From: Flavonifractor avistercoris
Lineage (GTDB): Bacteria > Bacillota > Clostridia > Oscillospirales > Oscillospiraceae
DNA: 10,291 bases
Assembly (NCBI GenBank): GCA_019119085.1
Contig: DWXT01000015.1
Span: 1 to 10,291, forward strand
Direction of reading: 5' to 3'
In this document: positions 1 to 6,061 of the stretch, in pieces
How the letters are laid out: each line of letters begins with the position of its first letter
How positions within the stretch are numbered: the first letter of the stretch is position 1
The notes under the pieces: generated by a model
The model's database searches: none
Told to the model about the DNA's origin: nothing
What the model saw: only the letters and a program-made list of their open reading frames with translations
Translations under genes and position numbers: made by a program

Positions 1-120
1 GAAAACATGGGAGCACAGATCGTAAAAGAAGTTGCTACAAAAACAAATGATGTGGCTGGTGATGGTACTACAACACCGCACACTGCGGCGCCCCTCTTTT
101 TGTTTGTGAGATTTACATAA
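1..120 (+). pseudogene. Internal groEL (Cpn60 chaperonin) fragment, cut at both ends
   Basis: Frame 1 reads ENMGAQIVKEVATKTNDVAG and then DGTTT, which matches the highly conserved equatorial-domain stretch of GroEL around the ATP-binding GDGTTT motif (roughly residues 65-91 of the E. coli protein, from memory). Similarity stops after the third T at base 75. GroEL would continue with A-T-V-L, but the frame reads on as unrelated residues to a TAA at 118-120. The left side is cut by the window edge. Only 5 of the 25 matching codons end in G or C, quite unlike xerD, ruv or glmM here. About 26 of some 540 residues are present, so it cannot function. It is either a transferred or rearranged scrap or a chimeric join from assembly. 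The identity is firm; the origin is inference. Confidence 0.8.
76..105 (+). terminator. Partial intrinsic terminator at the groEL junction
   Basis: CCGCA (76-80), loop CAC and TGCGG (84-88) form a 5-bp stem. The right arm seems to continue as CGCCCC, followed by a T-rich run (95-105). A complete terminator would need GGGGCG just before CCGCA, but the bases there are the groEL fragment. The left arm therefore looks cut by the junction at 75/76. It was probably the terminator of whatever gene really lies upstream of spoIIM. Confidence 0.5.
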
Positions 121-134
121 TAAAGTTTACATAA
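112..134 (+). repeat. Two direct copies of TTTACATAA
   Basis: TTTACATAA occurs at 112-120 and again at 126-134, a 14-base period, within an AT-rich stretch between the partial terminator and the spoIIM promoter. It might be a binding site for a regulator or simply chance in AT-rich DNA. No -10 element is well spaced from either copy. Confidence 0.35.
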
Positions 135-179
135 AATATTGGCATAATAACCAAAAATGATTTTTTTATCCCAGGATTC

Positions 180-208
180 TTGCACACACGGCCCGGTTGG
201 TCTATAGT
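180..208 (+). promoter_or_regulatory. Sigma-A-like promoter for spoIIM-xerD
   Basis: TTGCAC (180-185) is followed by a 17-base spacer and TATAGT (203-208), 4/6 and 5/6 matches to the housekeeping consensus with ideal spacing. Transcription would start near 214-216 and give a leader of about 65 bases ahead of the ATG at 279. A second, sporulation-type candidate lies closer to the gene (252-259). Confidence 0.5.
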
Positions 209-251
209 TAGCATAGGAAAGTTCCGGCACGTCTACGGGCGGCCCTGTCCG

Positions 252-259
252 CATACACT
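252..259 (+). promoter_or_regulatory. Possible sigma-E -10 element upstream of spoIIM
   Basis: CATACACT fits the Bacillus sigma-E -10 consensus (CATACA then a non-G base, then T). B. subtilis spoIIM is known to be transcribed by sigma-E in the mother cell. The expected -35 region, about 14 bases upstream (231-237), matches poorly, and the start point would fall around 265-267, at the ribosome-binding site itself. Treat as a suggestion only. Confidence 0.2.
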
Positions 260-278
260 CCCATGGGAGGTGGGAGCC

Positions 279-905
279 ATGCGGAGGGCAGACCGTTGGA
301 GCACATCGGCGGACGGGTCGGTGCTGATATTGGCGGCGGTGTCGGCCTGCTTTTTCCTGGGCGGGCTGACGGGCTGCCTGTTGGCCGGCTGTGTGGACGG
401 CGGCGGGCAGGAGAGCCTGGCCGCCTATGTGGAGGGCTTCCTGCGGGCCGCACAGGCGGGGGAGACCGCTCCGCCGGCCCTGGCCGCGCTGGTGTGGGAG
501 ACTCTGCGCTGGCCGCTGCTGGCCCTTCTGCTGGGCTTCACGGCCCTGGGCCTGCTGGCCCTGCCCCTGCTCTTCGCGGTGCGGGGGTTCCTGCTGGCCT
601 TTTCCATCGCCTCTTTCGTGCGCATCTTCGGCGGTACGGGCTGTCTGCTTGCCCTGCTGGTGTTCGGCGTGGGCGGGGCGTTTTCTGTCCCGGCGCTCTT
701 TGTGCTGGGGGTGCAGAGCTTCATGACCGCCCGGACACTGGCCGGGCGGGTCTGGGGGGAGAGCAAGGCCGCCCCCCTCTATGGACGGGTCTATTGGCTG
801 CGCTGCGGCGGGTGCGCCGCGGCTTTGTGTGTGTGTATGCTGCTGGACGGCTTCGCGGTTCCCGCGCTGGTGTCCGGCTTGGCCGGCACCCTGCTGGCCG
901 GATAG
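279..905 (+). CDS. spoIIM: Stage II sporulation protein M-like membrane protein
   Basis: This is a 208-residue, very hydrophobic protein. In Bacillus, SpoIIM is part of the SpoIID-SpoIIM-SpoIIP machine that remodels peptidoglycan so that the mother cell can engulf the forespore. Hydrophobic stretches lie at about 15-37, 76-100, 103-114, 121-147 and 174-205, separated by short charged loops. The stretch RGFLLAFSIASF (102-113) resembles the conserved core of the SpoIIM/DUF95 family. The ATG at 279 is chosen because GGGAGG (265-270) sits 8 bases upstream. The same frame is open further up from a TTG at 180, but that start would lie on the promoter and has no ribosome site. Placement directly before xerD matches the spoIIM-xerD neighbourhood seen in Bacillus and Clostridia. 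Family membership rests on length, topology and context more than on a catalytic motif. Confidence 0.65.
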   Translation: MRRADRWSTSADGSVLILAAVSACFFLGGLTGCLLAGCVDGGGQESLAAYVEGFLRAAQAGETAPPALAALVWETLRWPLLALLLGFTALGLLALPLLFAVRGFLLAFSIASFVRIFGGTGCLLALLVFGVGGAFSVPALFVLGVQSFMTARTLAGRVWGESKAAPLYGRVYWLRCGGCAAALCVCMLLDGFAVPALVSGLAGTLLAG

Positions 906-932
906 AGAATTGTGTGAGAAGGTGTTGGACGG

Positions 933-1811
933 ATGGATTATCAATCGGGCTATGCCCACTACCTGACCGAGGAAAAGCGTGCTTCTTCCAACACCCTGAG
1001 CTCCTACCTGCGGGATGTGAACCAGTATCTGCACTGGCTGGCGGGGGAGGAGCTCCTGCCGGAGCAGGCGGAGCAGCGGGATGTGGAGGCCTATACCCGC
1101 TTCCTCACATCCAAGGGAAAGTCGGCGGCCACGGTGACCCGCAGCCTGGCCTCCCTCAAGTCCTTTTACACCTATTTGATGGGGAAGGGGCTGGTGGCGG
1201 TGAACCCGGCCCGGGGGCTGTCCCTGGCCAGGGTGGAGCGCAAGCTGCCCCACATCCTCACCTCCAAGGAGGTGGAGCTGTTTCTGGAGCAGCCCGACCC
1301 CTCCGACGCCAAGGGCTGCCGGGATCGGGCCATGCTGGAGCTGCTCTACGCCACCGGCATCCGGGTGTCGGAGCTCATCGGCCTGGATCTGGAGAGCGTC
1401 AACCTGGCGGCGGGCTTCCTCCGCTGCGCCGGCCGGGGAAAGGAGCGGATGATCCCCCTCTATCCCGCGGCGGTTCAGGCCCTGGAGGACTACATCACCC
1501 ACGTGCGGCCCCAGATGGTGGAGCACCCCGATGAGCGGGCCCTGTTCGTCAACATGAGCGGGGAGCGGATGAGCCGCCAGGGCTTCTGGAAGATCATCAA
1601 GCACTACCAGGAGAAGGCGGGTATCCAGACGGAGATCACCCCCCACACCCTGCGCCACTCCTTCGCCGCCCACCTGCTGGAGAACGGGGCGGATCTCCAC
1701 TCCATCCAGGAGATGCTGGGCCACGCGGATATCTCCTCCACCCAGATCTACGCCCAGCTGGTAAACCAGAAGCTGAAAAACGTGTATAACAAGGCCCATC
1801 CCAGGGCATAG
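933..1811 (+). CDS. xerD: Tyrosine site-specific recombinase XerD
   Basis: This 292-residue protein is a XerC/XerD recombinase. With its partner it resolves chromosome dimers at the dif site near the terminus, under FtsK control at the septum. The N-terminal SAM-like DNA-binding domain spans about 1-90 (NTLSSYLRDV, SLASLKSFYTYL). The catalytic domain carries the complete set of residues: R144 in TGIRVSEL, K170 in GRGKERMIP, H238 and R241 in PHTLRHSFA, H264 in LGHADISST, and nucleophile Y273 in TQIYAQ. The length is as expected for the family. AGAAGG (917-922) lies about 10 bases before the ATG. The gene follows spoIIM by 27 bases and probably shares its transcript, which ends at the terminator just downstream. 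XerC is the close alternative; the neighbour favours XerD. Confidence 0.92.
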   Translation: MDYQSGYAHYLTEEKRASSNTLSSYLRDVNQYLHWLAGEELLPEQAEQRDVEAYTRFLTSKGKSAATVTRSLASLKSFYTYLMGKGLVAVNPARGLSLARVERKLPHILTSKEVELFLEQPDPSDAKGCRDRAMLELLYATGIRVSELIGLDLESVNLAAGFLRCAGRGKERMIPLYPAAVQALEDYITHVRPQMVEHPDERALFVNMSGERMSRQGFWKIIKHYQEKAGIQTEITPHTLRHSFAAHLLENGADLHSIQEMLGHADISSTQIYAQLVNQKLKNVYNKAHPRA

Positions 1812-1815
1812 ACGG

Positions 1816-1850
1816 CAGGGCCGGAACGGAAATCGTTCCGGCCCTGTTTT
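1816..1850 (+). terminator. Strong intrinsic terminator after xerD
   Basis: CAGGGCCGGAACG (1816-1828) and CGTTCCGGCCCTG (1834-1846) form a perfect 13-bp stem with a 5-base loop GAAAT, followed by TTTT. Outside it GACGG (1811-1815) can pair with CCGTC (1851-1855). It starts one base after the xerD stop and separates spoIIM-xerD from the ruv genes. Confidence 0.9.
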
Positions 1851-1855
1851 CCGTC

Positions 1856-1884
1856 TTGCGCCGTTCCGAAGGCCGTGGTAAAAT
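1856..1884 (+). promoter_or_regulatory. Promoter for the ruvC-glmM gene chain
   Basis: TTGCGC (1856-1861), a 17-base spacer and TAAAAT (1879-1884) form a sigma-A-type promoter. TGG directly before the -10 makes it an extended -10 element, which would offset the weak -35. It sits just after the xerD terminator and about 35 bases before ruvC. The start point would be about 1891. Confidence 0.55.
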
Positions 1885-1919
1885 AATTTCTGTATAGACA
1901 TAGAAAGGGAACGGGTGCC

Positions 1920-2459
1920 ATGCTGATTTTAGGAATCGACCCCGGCTTCGCCATCGTGGGCTTCGGCCTGGTGGAGGCGGATCGCGGGCGGCAGCGGCTG
2001 GTGCAGTGCGGCGCCATCACCACCCCGGCGGGGGAGCCTCTGCCCGCCCGGCTGCTCCGGATTGCCGATGACATGGAGTTGCTGCTGGAGCAGTTCAAGC
2101 CCCAGGCCATGGCGGTGGAGGAACTGTTCTTCAACAACAACATCACCACGGGCATCGGCGTGGCCCAGGCCAGGGGCGTGATCCTGCTCTCCGCCGAGCG
2201 ACGGGGCGTGCCCATCTATGAGTACACCCCCAGCCAGGTGAAGCAGGCGGTGGTGGGCTACGGCAAGGCGGAGAAGCGGCAGGTCATGGAAATGACCCGC
2301 CGCCTGCTGAACCTGAAGGCCGTCCCCAAGCCGGACGACGCCGCCGACGCGGTGGCCATCGCCCTGTGCCACGCCCGCTCGTTCACCTCCCGGCTCCAGA
2401 GCCCCGACGCCGCCAGGCCGGGCAGCGGCCGGTATGAGGTGCGCAATCCCACCCGTTAG
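1920..2459 (+). CDS. ruvC: Holliday junction resolvase RuvC
   Basis: RuvC is the endonuclease that cuts Holliday junctions symmetrically after RuvAB branch migration. The 179-residue protein has the RNase H-like fold and all four acidic metal-binding residues in their usual places: D7 in GIDPG, E67 in AVEELFF, and D140 and D143 in KPDDAADAVAIA. The family-typical NNNITTG (72-78) and GYGKAEKRQV (113-122) segments follow the usual order. The ATG at 1920 is preceded by AAAGGGA (1904-1910), 9 bases away, and gives the canonical short lead into GIDPG. About 25 C-terminal residues after ALCHARS look like a variable tail. It is the first gene of the chain and ruvA begins 14 bases after it. Confidence 0.96.
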   Translation: MLILGIDPGFAIVGFGLVEADRGRQRLVQCGAITTPAGEPLPARLLRIADDMELLLEQFKPQAMAVEELFFNNNITTGIGVAQARGVILLSAERRGVPIYEYTPSQVKQAVVGYGKAEKRQVMEMTRRLLNLKAVPKPDDAADAVAIALCHARSFTSRLQSPDAARPGSGRYEVRNPTR

Positions 2460-2473
2460 GAGCGAACAACACC

Positions 2474-3079
2474 ATGTTTTACTATGTCAACGGCACCGTG
2501 GCCCACACGGCCCCCTTCCTGGCGGTCATCGACTGCGGGGGGGTGGGGTACGCCTGCCGCACCACCAACAACACCCTTGCCCGGCTGAAAAAAGGGGAGA
2601 GGGCCAAGCTCTACACCCACCTGAACGTCCGGGAGGACGCCATGGAGCTATACGGCTTCTATTCCGAGAACGAGCTCAACTGCTTCCAGATGCTCATCGG
2701 CGTGTCCGGCGTGGGGCCCAAGGCGGCCCTGTCCATTCTGTCCGCCGCCACGCCGGAGTCCCTGGCCATGAGCATCATCACCGGGGACGAAAAGGCCCTG
2801 ACGGTGGCCCAGGGCATCGGCAAGAAGATCGCCCAGCGCATCATCCTGGAGCTGAAGGACAAGCTGGCCAAGGGGCAGCTCTCCGCCGGCGGGGAGAGCT
2901 ACGGCGGCACCGGCGTCACGGTGATCCCCGAGAACAAGTCCAGCGAGGCCGCCGCCGCCCTGGCGGTGCTGGGCTACAGCCAGAGCGAGATCGGCGTGGC
3001 CCTCAAGGGCATCGACGTGGACGCCCTGTCCCTGGAGGACGTGATCAAACAGGCGCTGAAAAAGATGGTCAAGAACTAA
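2474..3079 (+). CDS. ruvA: Holliday junction branch migration protein RuvA
   Basis: RuvA binds the four-way junction as a tetramer and loads two RuvB motor rings. The 201-residue protein shows the family layout: an N-terminal OB-fold (MFYYVNGTV, DCGGVGY, YTHLNVREDAMELYGF), then two helix-hairpin-helix motifs, LIGVSGVGPKAAL (74-86) and a second centred on VAQGIGKKIAQRIILELKD (about 111-129). An acidic, glycine-rich linker (about 139-155) follows, then the C-terminal domain III that contacts RuvB (about 156-201, EAAAALAVLGYSQSEI). The ribosome site AGGAG overlaps the end of ruvC and lies about 11 bases before the ATG. Length and order are normal. In many bacteria ruvB follows directly; here another gene intervenes. 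Confidence 0.95.
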   Translation: MFYYVNGTVAHTAPFLAVIDCGGVGYACRTTNNTLARLKKGERAKLYTHLNVREDAMELYGFYSENELNCFQMLIGVSGVGPKAALSILSAATPESLAMSIITGDEKALTVAQGIGKKIAQRIILELKDKLAKGQLSAGGESYGGTGVTVIPENKSSEAAAALAVLGYSQSEIGVALKGIDVDALSLEDVIKQALKKMVKN

Positions 3080-3093
3080 AGGGGGGCTGAGTC

Positions 3094-3723
3094 ATGGCGA
3101 AGCTGGAGCGAACCCTGACCGGGGACTTTGACGCCCTGCTGGACTACCTGCACGACGGCATCCTGGGCGGCAGCGCCTCGGCCAGCTGGGAGGACGGCAG
3201 CGACTACAGCGGTCCGGATTTCCGCTGTGCGGTGCGGGTCTATGAGCGGTACAGCCTTCTGGGTGGAAACCGGGTGAGCCTGACTCTGACCCTGGTGGGG
3301 GAGGGGAACCGGATTTTCATCTCCGCCATCACCTCCGGCGGCAGTCAGGCCATGTTCGTCAAGATGAACACCGTGGGAGAGGAGTCTTTCCTGGACAAGG
3401 TGGCGGAGCTGCTGGACAGCTGCCGCCCCGCCGCGCCCTCCGGCGCCGGAACGGCGAAACCGTATCCCTGCCCGTGCTGTGGGAGCTATACCATGGAAGA
3501 AGAGCCGGTTGGAAGCTACCAGACCTGCCCTGTCTGCGCCTGGGTGGACGATCCCTGGGCGCTGGAGCACCCTGACGAGCCCGGCGGCTGCAACCTCGTA
3601 ACGCTGGCGGAGGGGCGGGAGAACTACCGCGCCTGCGGCGCCTGCTCACCCGAGCTGCGCGGGCACACCAGACCCCCGACTCCGGAAGAAGAACTGGGGA
3701 TTTCAGAGGAAGTGAGCACTTGA
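3094..3723 (+). CDS. DUF6054 domain fused to a cysteine-rich CPCC domain
   Basis: The 209-residue protein joins two domains of unknown function. Residues 1 to about 110 resemble the DUF6054 family of Firmicutes (LTGDFDALLDYL, RCAVRVYERYS, SAITSGGSQAMF, GEESFLDKV). After a Pro/Ala/Gly linker, residues 124-200 match the CPCC cysteine-rich family (PF14206): PCPCCG (125-130), CPVCAWVDD (145-153), C166, and C181 and C184 in CGAC. The cysteine pairs suggest a bound zinc ion. There is no signal peptide or membrane segment, so it is probably cytoplasmic. It lies between ruvA (14-base gap, GGGGGG ribosome site, 7 bases before the ATG) and ruvB. Its stop TGA overlaps the ruvB TTG start, implying coupled translation. 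A role with RuvAB is guilt by association. Domain names are recalled from family patterns, not searched. Confidence 0.75.
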   Translation: MAKLERTLTGDFDALLDYLHDGILGGSASASWEDGSDYSGPDFRCAVRVYERYSLLGGNRVSLTLTLVGEGNRIFISAITSGGSQAMFVKMNTVGEESFLDKVAELLDSCRPAAPSGAGTAKPYPCPCCGSYTMEEEPVGSYQTCPVCAWVDDPWALEHPDEPGGCNLVTLAEGRENYRACGACSPELRGHTRPPTPEEELGISEEVST

Positions 3724-4778
3724 GCATTGATTTTTCCGACACCGGCTTTGAGACGGAGGAGCCCCTGGTCACCACGTCCCTGACCCGGGAGGATGAGAAC
3801 GAGGGCTCCCTGCGGCCCAAAACCCTGCGGGAGTACATCGGCCAGGAGAAGGCCAAGGGCAACCTGGAGGTATTCATCCAGGCCGCCAGGATGCGGGGGG
3901 AGCCCCTGGATCACGTGCTGCTCCACGGCCCGCCCGGCCTGGGCAAGACCACCCTCAGCGGCATCATCGCCAACGAGATGGGAGTCAATATCCGCATCAC
4001 CTCCGGCCCGGCCATCGAGAAGCCGGGGGATCTGGCCGCCCTGCTCACCAACCTGGCGGAGAACGACATCCTCTTTGTGGACGAGATCCACCGGCTCAAC
4101 CGCTCGGTGGAGGAGATCCTGTACCCGGCCATGGAGGACTTCGCCATCGACATCATCATCGGCAAGGGGCCGTCGGCCAACTCCATCCGGCTGGATCTGC
4201 CGAAATTCACCCTGATCGGGGCCACCACCCGGGCGGGCCAGCTGTCCGCCCCCCTGCGGGATCGCTTCGGCGTGACCCTGCGGCTGGAGCTGTACACCCC
4301 GGAGGAGCTGGCCCTGATTGTCAAGCGCTCGGCGGGGATCCTGGATGTGCCCATCGAGGACGACGGCGCCATGGAGATCGCCAAACGTAGCCGGGGCACC
4401 CCCCGCATCGCCAACCGGATGCTCCGGCGGGTGCGGGACTTCGCCCAGGTGAAGGCCGGCGGCGTGATCACCCGCTCGGTGGCCGACCAGGCCCTCACCG
4501 CCCTGGAGGTGGATCACCTGGGACTGGACGCCATCGACCGGCGGATGCTCACCAGCATCATCGAGCACTACGGCGGCGGCCCCGTGGGGCTGGAGACCCT
4601 GGCCGCCACCATCAACGAGGAGGCCGTCACCCTGGAGGACGTGTACGAGCCCTATCTCATGCAGATGGGCTTCCTCACCCGCACGCCCCGGGGCCGGTGC
4701 GTCACCCGGCGTGCCTATGAGCACCTGGGCCTGACCCCGCCCGGCGGGGGCTTTGGCCTGGATCAGCTGTCCCTGTGA
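3720..4778 (+). CDS. ruvB: Holliday junction branch migration ATPase RuvB
   Basis: RuvB is the AAA+ hexameric motor that drives branch migration with RuvA. In this 352-residue protein the Walker A is GPPGLGKTT (70-78), Walker B is LFVDEIH (118-124), and sensor 1 with the arginine-finger segment is GATTRAGQLSAPLRDRFG (167-184). Sensor 2 lies in GTPRIANRMLRRVRDFA. A C-terminal winged-helix domain follows, from ALEVDHLGLD to TPRGRCVTRRAYEHLG. The N-terminus carries about 15-20 extra residues relative to E. coli RuvB, which is common in Firmicutes. The start is TTG at 3720, overlapping the upstream TGA in TTGA. GAGGA (3706-3710) lies 9 bases before it, and the frame gives a sensible MSIDFSDTGF start. 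Its own stop overlaps the next gene's GTG in GTGA. Confidence 0.96.
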   Translation: MSIDFSDTGFETEEPLVTTSLTREDENEGSLRPKTLREYIGQEKAKGNLEVFIQAARMRGEPLDHVLLHGPPGLGKTTLSGIIANEMGVNIRITSGPAIEKPGDLAALLTNLAENDILFVDEIHRLNRSVEEILYPAMEDFAIDIIIGKGPSANSIRLDLPKFTLIGATTRAGQLSAPLRDRFGVTLRLELYTPEELALIVKRSAGILDVPIEDDGAMEIAKRSRGTPRIANRMLRRVRDFAQVKAGGVITRSVADQALTALEVDHLGLDAIDRRMLTSIIEHYGGGPVGLETLAATINEEAVTLEDVYEPYLMQMGFLTRTPRGRCVTRRAYEHLGLTPPGGGFGLDQLSL

Positions 4779-5545
4779 GCGGCCCCGGCTATATCCGGGA
4801 GATTTTCCTGGGCCGCCCCCTGCCGGAGGACTCCTGGCTGAACCGGCTGCCCGCCCTGGCCCCTCTGCGGGCGGGGGAGCGGCTGGCCTTTGACCGCCCG
4901 GTCACCTTCCTGGTGGGGGAGAACGGGGCGGGGAAGTCTACCCTGCTGGAGGGCATCGCCGTCGCCTGCGGCTTCAACCCGGAGGGGGGCACCCGGAACT
5001 TCTCCTTCTCCACCCGGGACACCCACTCGGCCCTGGGGGAGTATCTCACCGTCTCCCGCAGCGCCTACCCCCGGGACGGCTTCTTTCTCCGGGCGGAGAG
5101 CTTCTACAACGCGGCCAGCTATATCGACAGGCTGGACGAGGAGCCCGGCCCCAGCCTGCTGGACAGCTACGGCGGGGTTTCCCTCCACGCCCAGTCACAC
5201 GGGGAGAGCTTCCTGGCCCTGGTGCAGAACCGCTTCGGCGGGGAGGGGCTCTACCTGCTGGATGAGCCGGAGGCCGCCCTGTCCCCCGCGCGGCAGCTCA
5301 CCCTGCTGGGGCAGATGCGCCTGTTGGCGGGGGAGGGCTCCCAGCTCGTGGTGGCAACCCATTCCCCCATCCTCATGTCCTACCCCGAGGCGGCCGTCTA
5401 TCTGCTCTCGGAGAAGGGCATAGAGCGGACGGAGTACCGGCACACCGAGCACTACATCGTGACCCGGCGCTTCCTTAACGATCCGGAGAGGATGCTGGGG
5501 ATGCTGTTCGCGGACGGGGACGCTGATCAAAGAGAGGAACCCTGA
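4775..5545 (+). CDS. ABC-type AAA family ATPase coupled to ruvB (COG3910-like)
   Basis: The 256-residue protein is a stand-alone ABC-class nucleotide-binding domain. Walker A is GENGAGKST (48-56). A signature-like SHGES (141-145) precedes Walker B and the D-loop, LYLLDEPEAALSP (159-171). The switch histidine lies in ATHSPIL (194-200). There are no transmembrane segments or partner permease, so it is not a normal transporter; the architecture resembles the predicted-ATPase group COG3910 and the heads of SMC/Rad50/RecF-like proteins, but without a long coiled coil. The GTG start at 4775 overlaps the ruvB stop in GTGA, and no clear ribosome site is seen, so translation probably depends on ruvB. 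Function is unknown. Placement suggests a DNA-linked job, but that is inference. Confidence 0.75.
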   Translation: MSGPGYIREIFLGRPLPEDSWLNRLPALAPLRAGERLAFDRPVTFLVGENGAGKSTLLEGIAVACGFNPEGGTRNFSFSTRDTHSALGEYLTVSRSAYPRDGFFLRAESFYNAASYIDRLDEEPGPSLLDSYGGVSLHAQSHGESFLALVQNRFGGEGLYLLDEPEAALSPARQLTLLGQMRLLAGEGSQLVVATHSPILMSYPEAAVYLLSEKGIERTEYRHTEHYIVTRRFLNDPERMLGMLFADGDADQREEP

Positions 5546-5550
5546 ACCTT

Positions 5551-5991
5551 ATGAAAAAGAATCTCTGGGGCGCCGTTCTGGGCGTGCTTCTGGTGGCGCT
5601 CCTTGTCCTGGCCGTTGCGGCGGCCGTCGTCCTGGTGGACGCCGGGCTTCTGCATCTGCTGGGGGTGCGCTATACCTCCTTCGGCTGGCTGGTGGGCTAT
5701 GTACTGCTCTCCTCAGTGATCGGCCTGCCCCTGGAGCTGTTCACCAACGGGCTGGCCGGCGCCCTGTTCCGGCTGGGCTGGGCCACCCGGCGGCAGGCCA
5801 ACCTGCTGTATATCCCCCTGGACACCCTGTGCTCCGCCCTGGTGTTCCGGGCGGCGGATCTGCTGATGCCCCAGGTGGAGGCAAACGCCCTGGCGATTCT
5901 GGTGACGGGGTTGCTGTCCGCCCTCTGCTCCCAGCCCATCGAGAAGGCGCGGCAGCGGAAAAGGCCCGGGCAGGATCAGGAGAGCGATTAA
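5551..5991 (+). CDS. Small membrane protein, YrvL-family-like
   Basis: The 146-residue protein has a long hydrophobic N-terminal segment (about 6-30), a second at 43-63, and weaker ones at about 84-104 and 112-127. It ends in a basic, soluble tail (EKARQRKRPG). The stretch LLGVRYTSFGWLVGY to IGLPLELFTNGLAGALFRLG (36-76), followed by a polar RRQANLLYIPLDTL, resembles the YrvL regulatory membrane family (PF14184) as I remember it; this is a tentative match. It starts 5 bases after the ATPase stop, with AGAGAGGA upstream of the ATG at a rather long spacing (about 12). It is followed by a 70-base gap to glmM. No catalytic motif is visible and the role is unknown. Confidence 0.55.
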   Translation: MKKNLWGAVLGVLLVALLVLAVAAAVVLVDAGLLHLLGVRYTSFGWLVGYVLLSSVIGLPLELFTNGLAGALFRLGWATRRQANLLYIPLDTLCSALVFRAADLLMPQVEANALAILVTGLLSALCSQPIEKARQRKRPGQDQESD

Positions 5992-6061
5992 CATCAGCAA
6001 AACACTGGGTTTCGCCCGGAACGGGTCGGAACGGTCAATTGATAACGAGGTGGAAGAAAAC

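Noticed and set aside
180..278. N-terminal extension of spoIIM from a TTG at 180
   Set aside because: The frame is open, but the start would lie on the -35 element and has no ribosome site; ATG 279 has a good one at the right distance, and the added residues do not resemble a domain.
208..1534. Long open frames on both strands overlapping spoIIM and xerD
   Set aside because: They are the usual by-product of GC-rich codon use; their Gly/Arg/Pro/Ala-rich translations match no family and lie over well supported genes.
3624..4724. 366-codon minus-strand frame opposite ruvB
   Set aside because: It mirrors ruvB, which has every AAA+ motif; the reverse translation is low-complexity and has no convincing start.
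6014..6026. Small hairpin (CCCG-GAA-CGGG) before glmM, considered as a terminator or riboswitch (GlmS-type)
   Set aside because: The stem is only four pairs, has no T-run, and nothing else resembles a riboswitch core.
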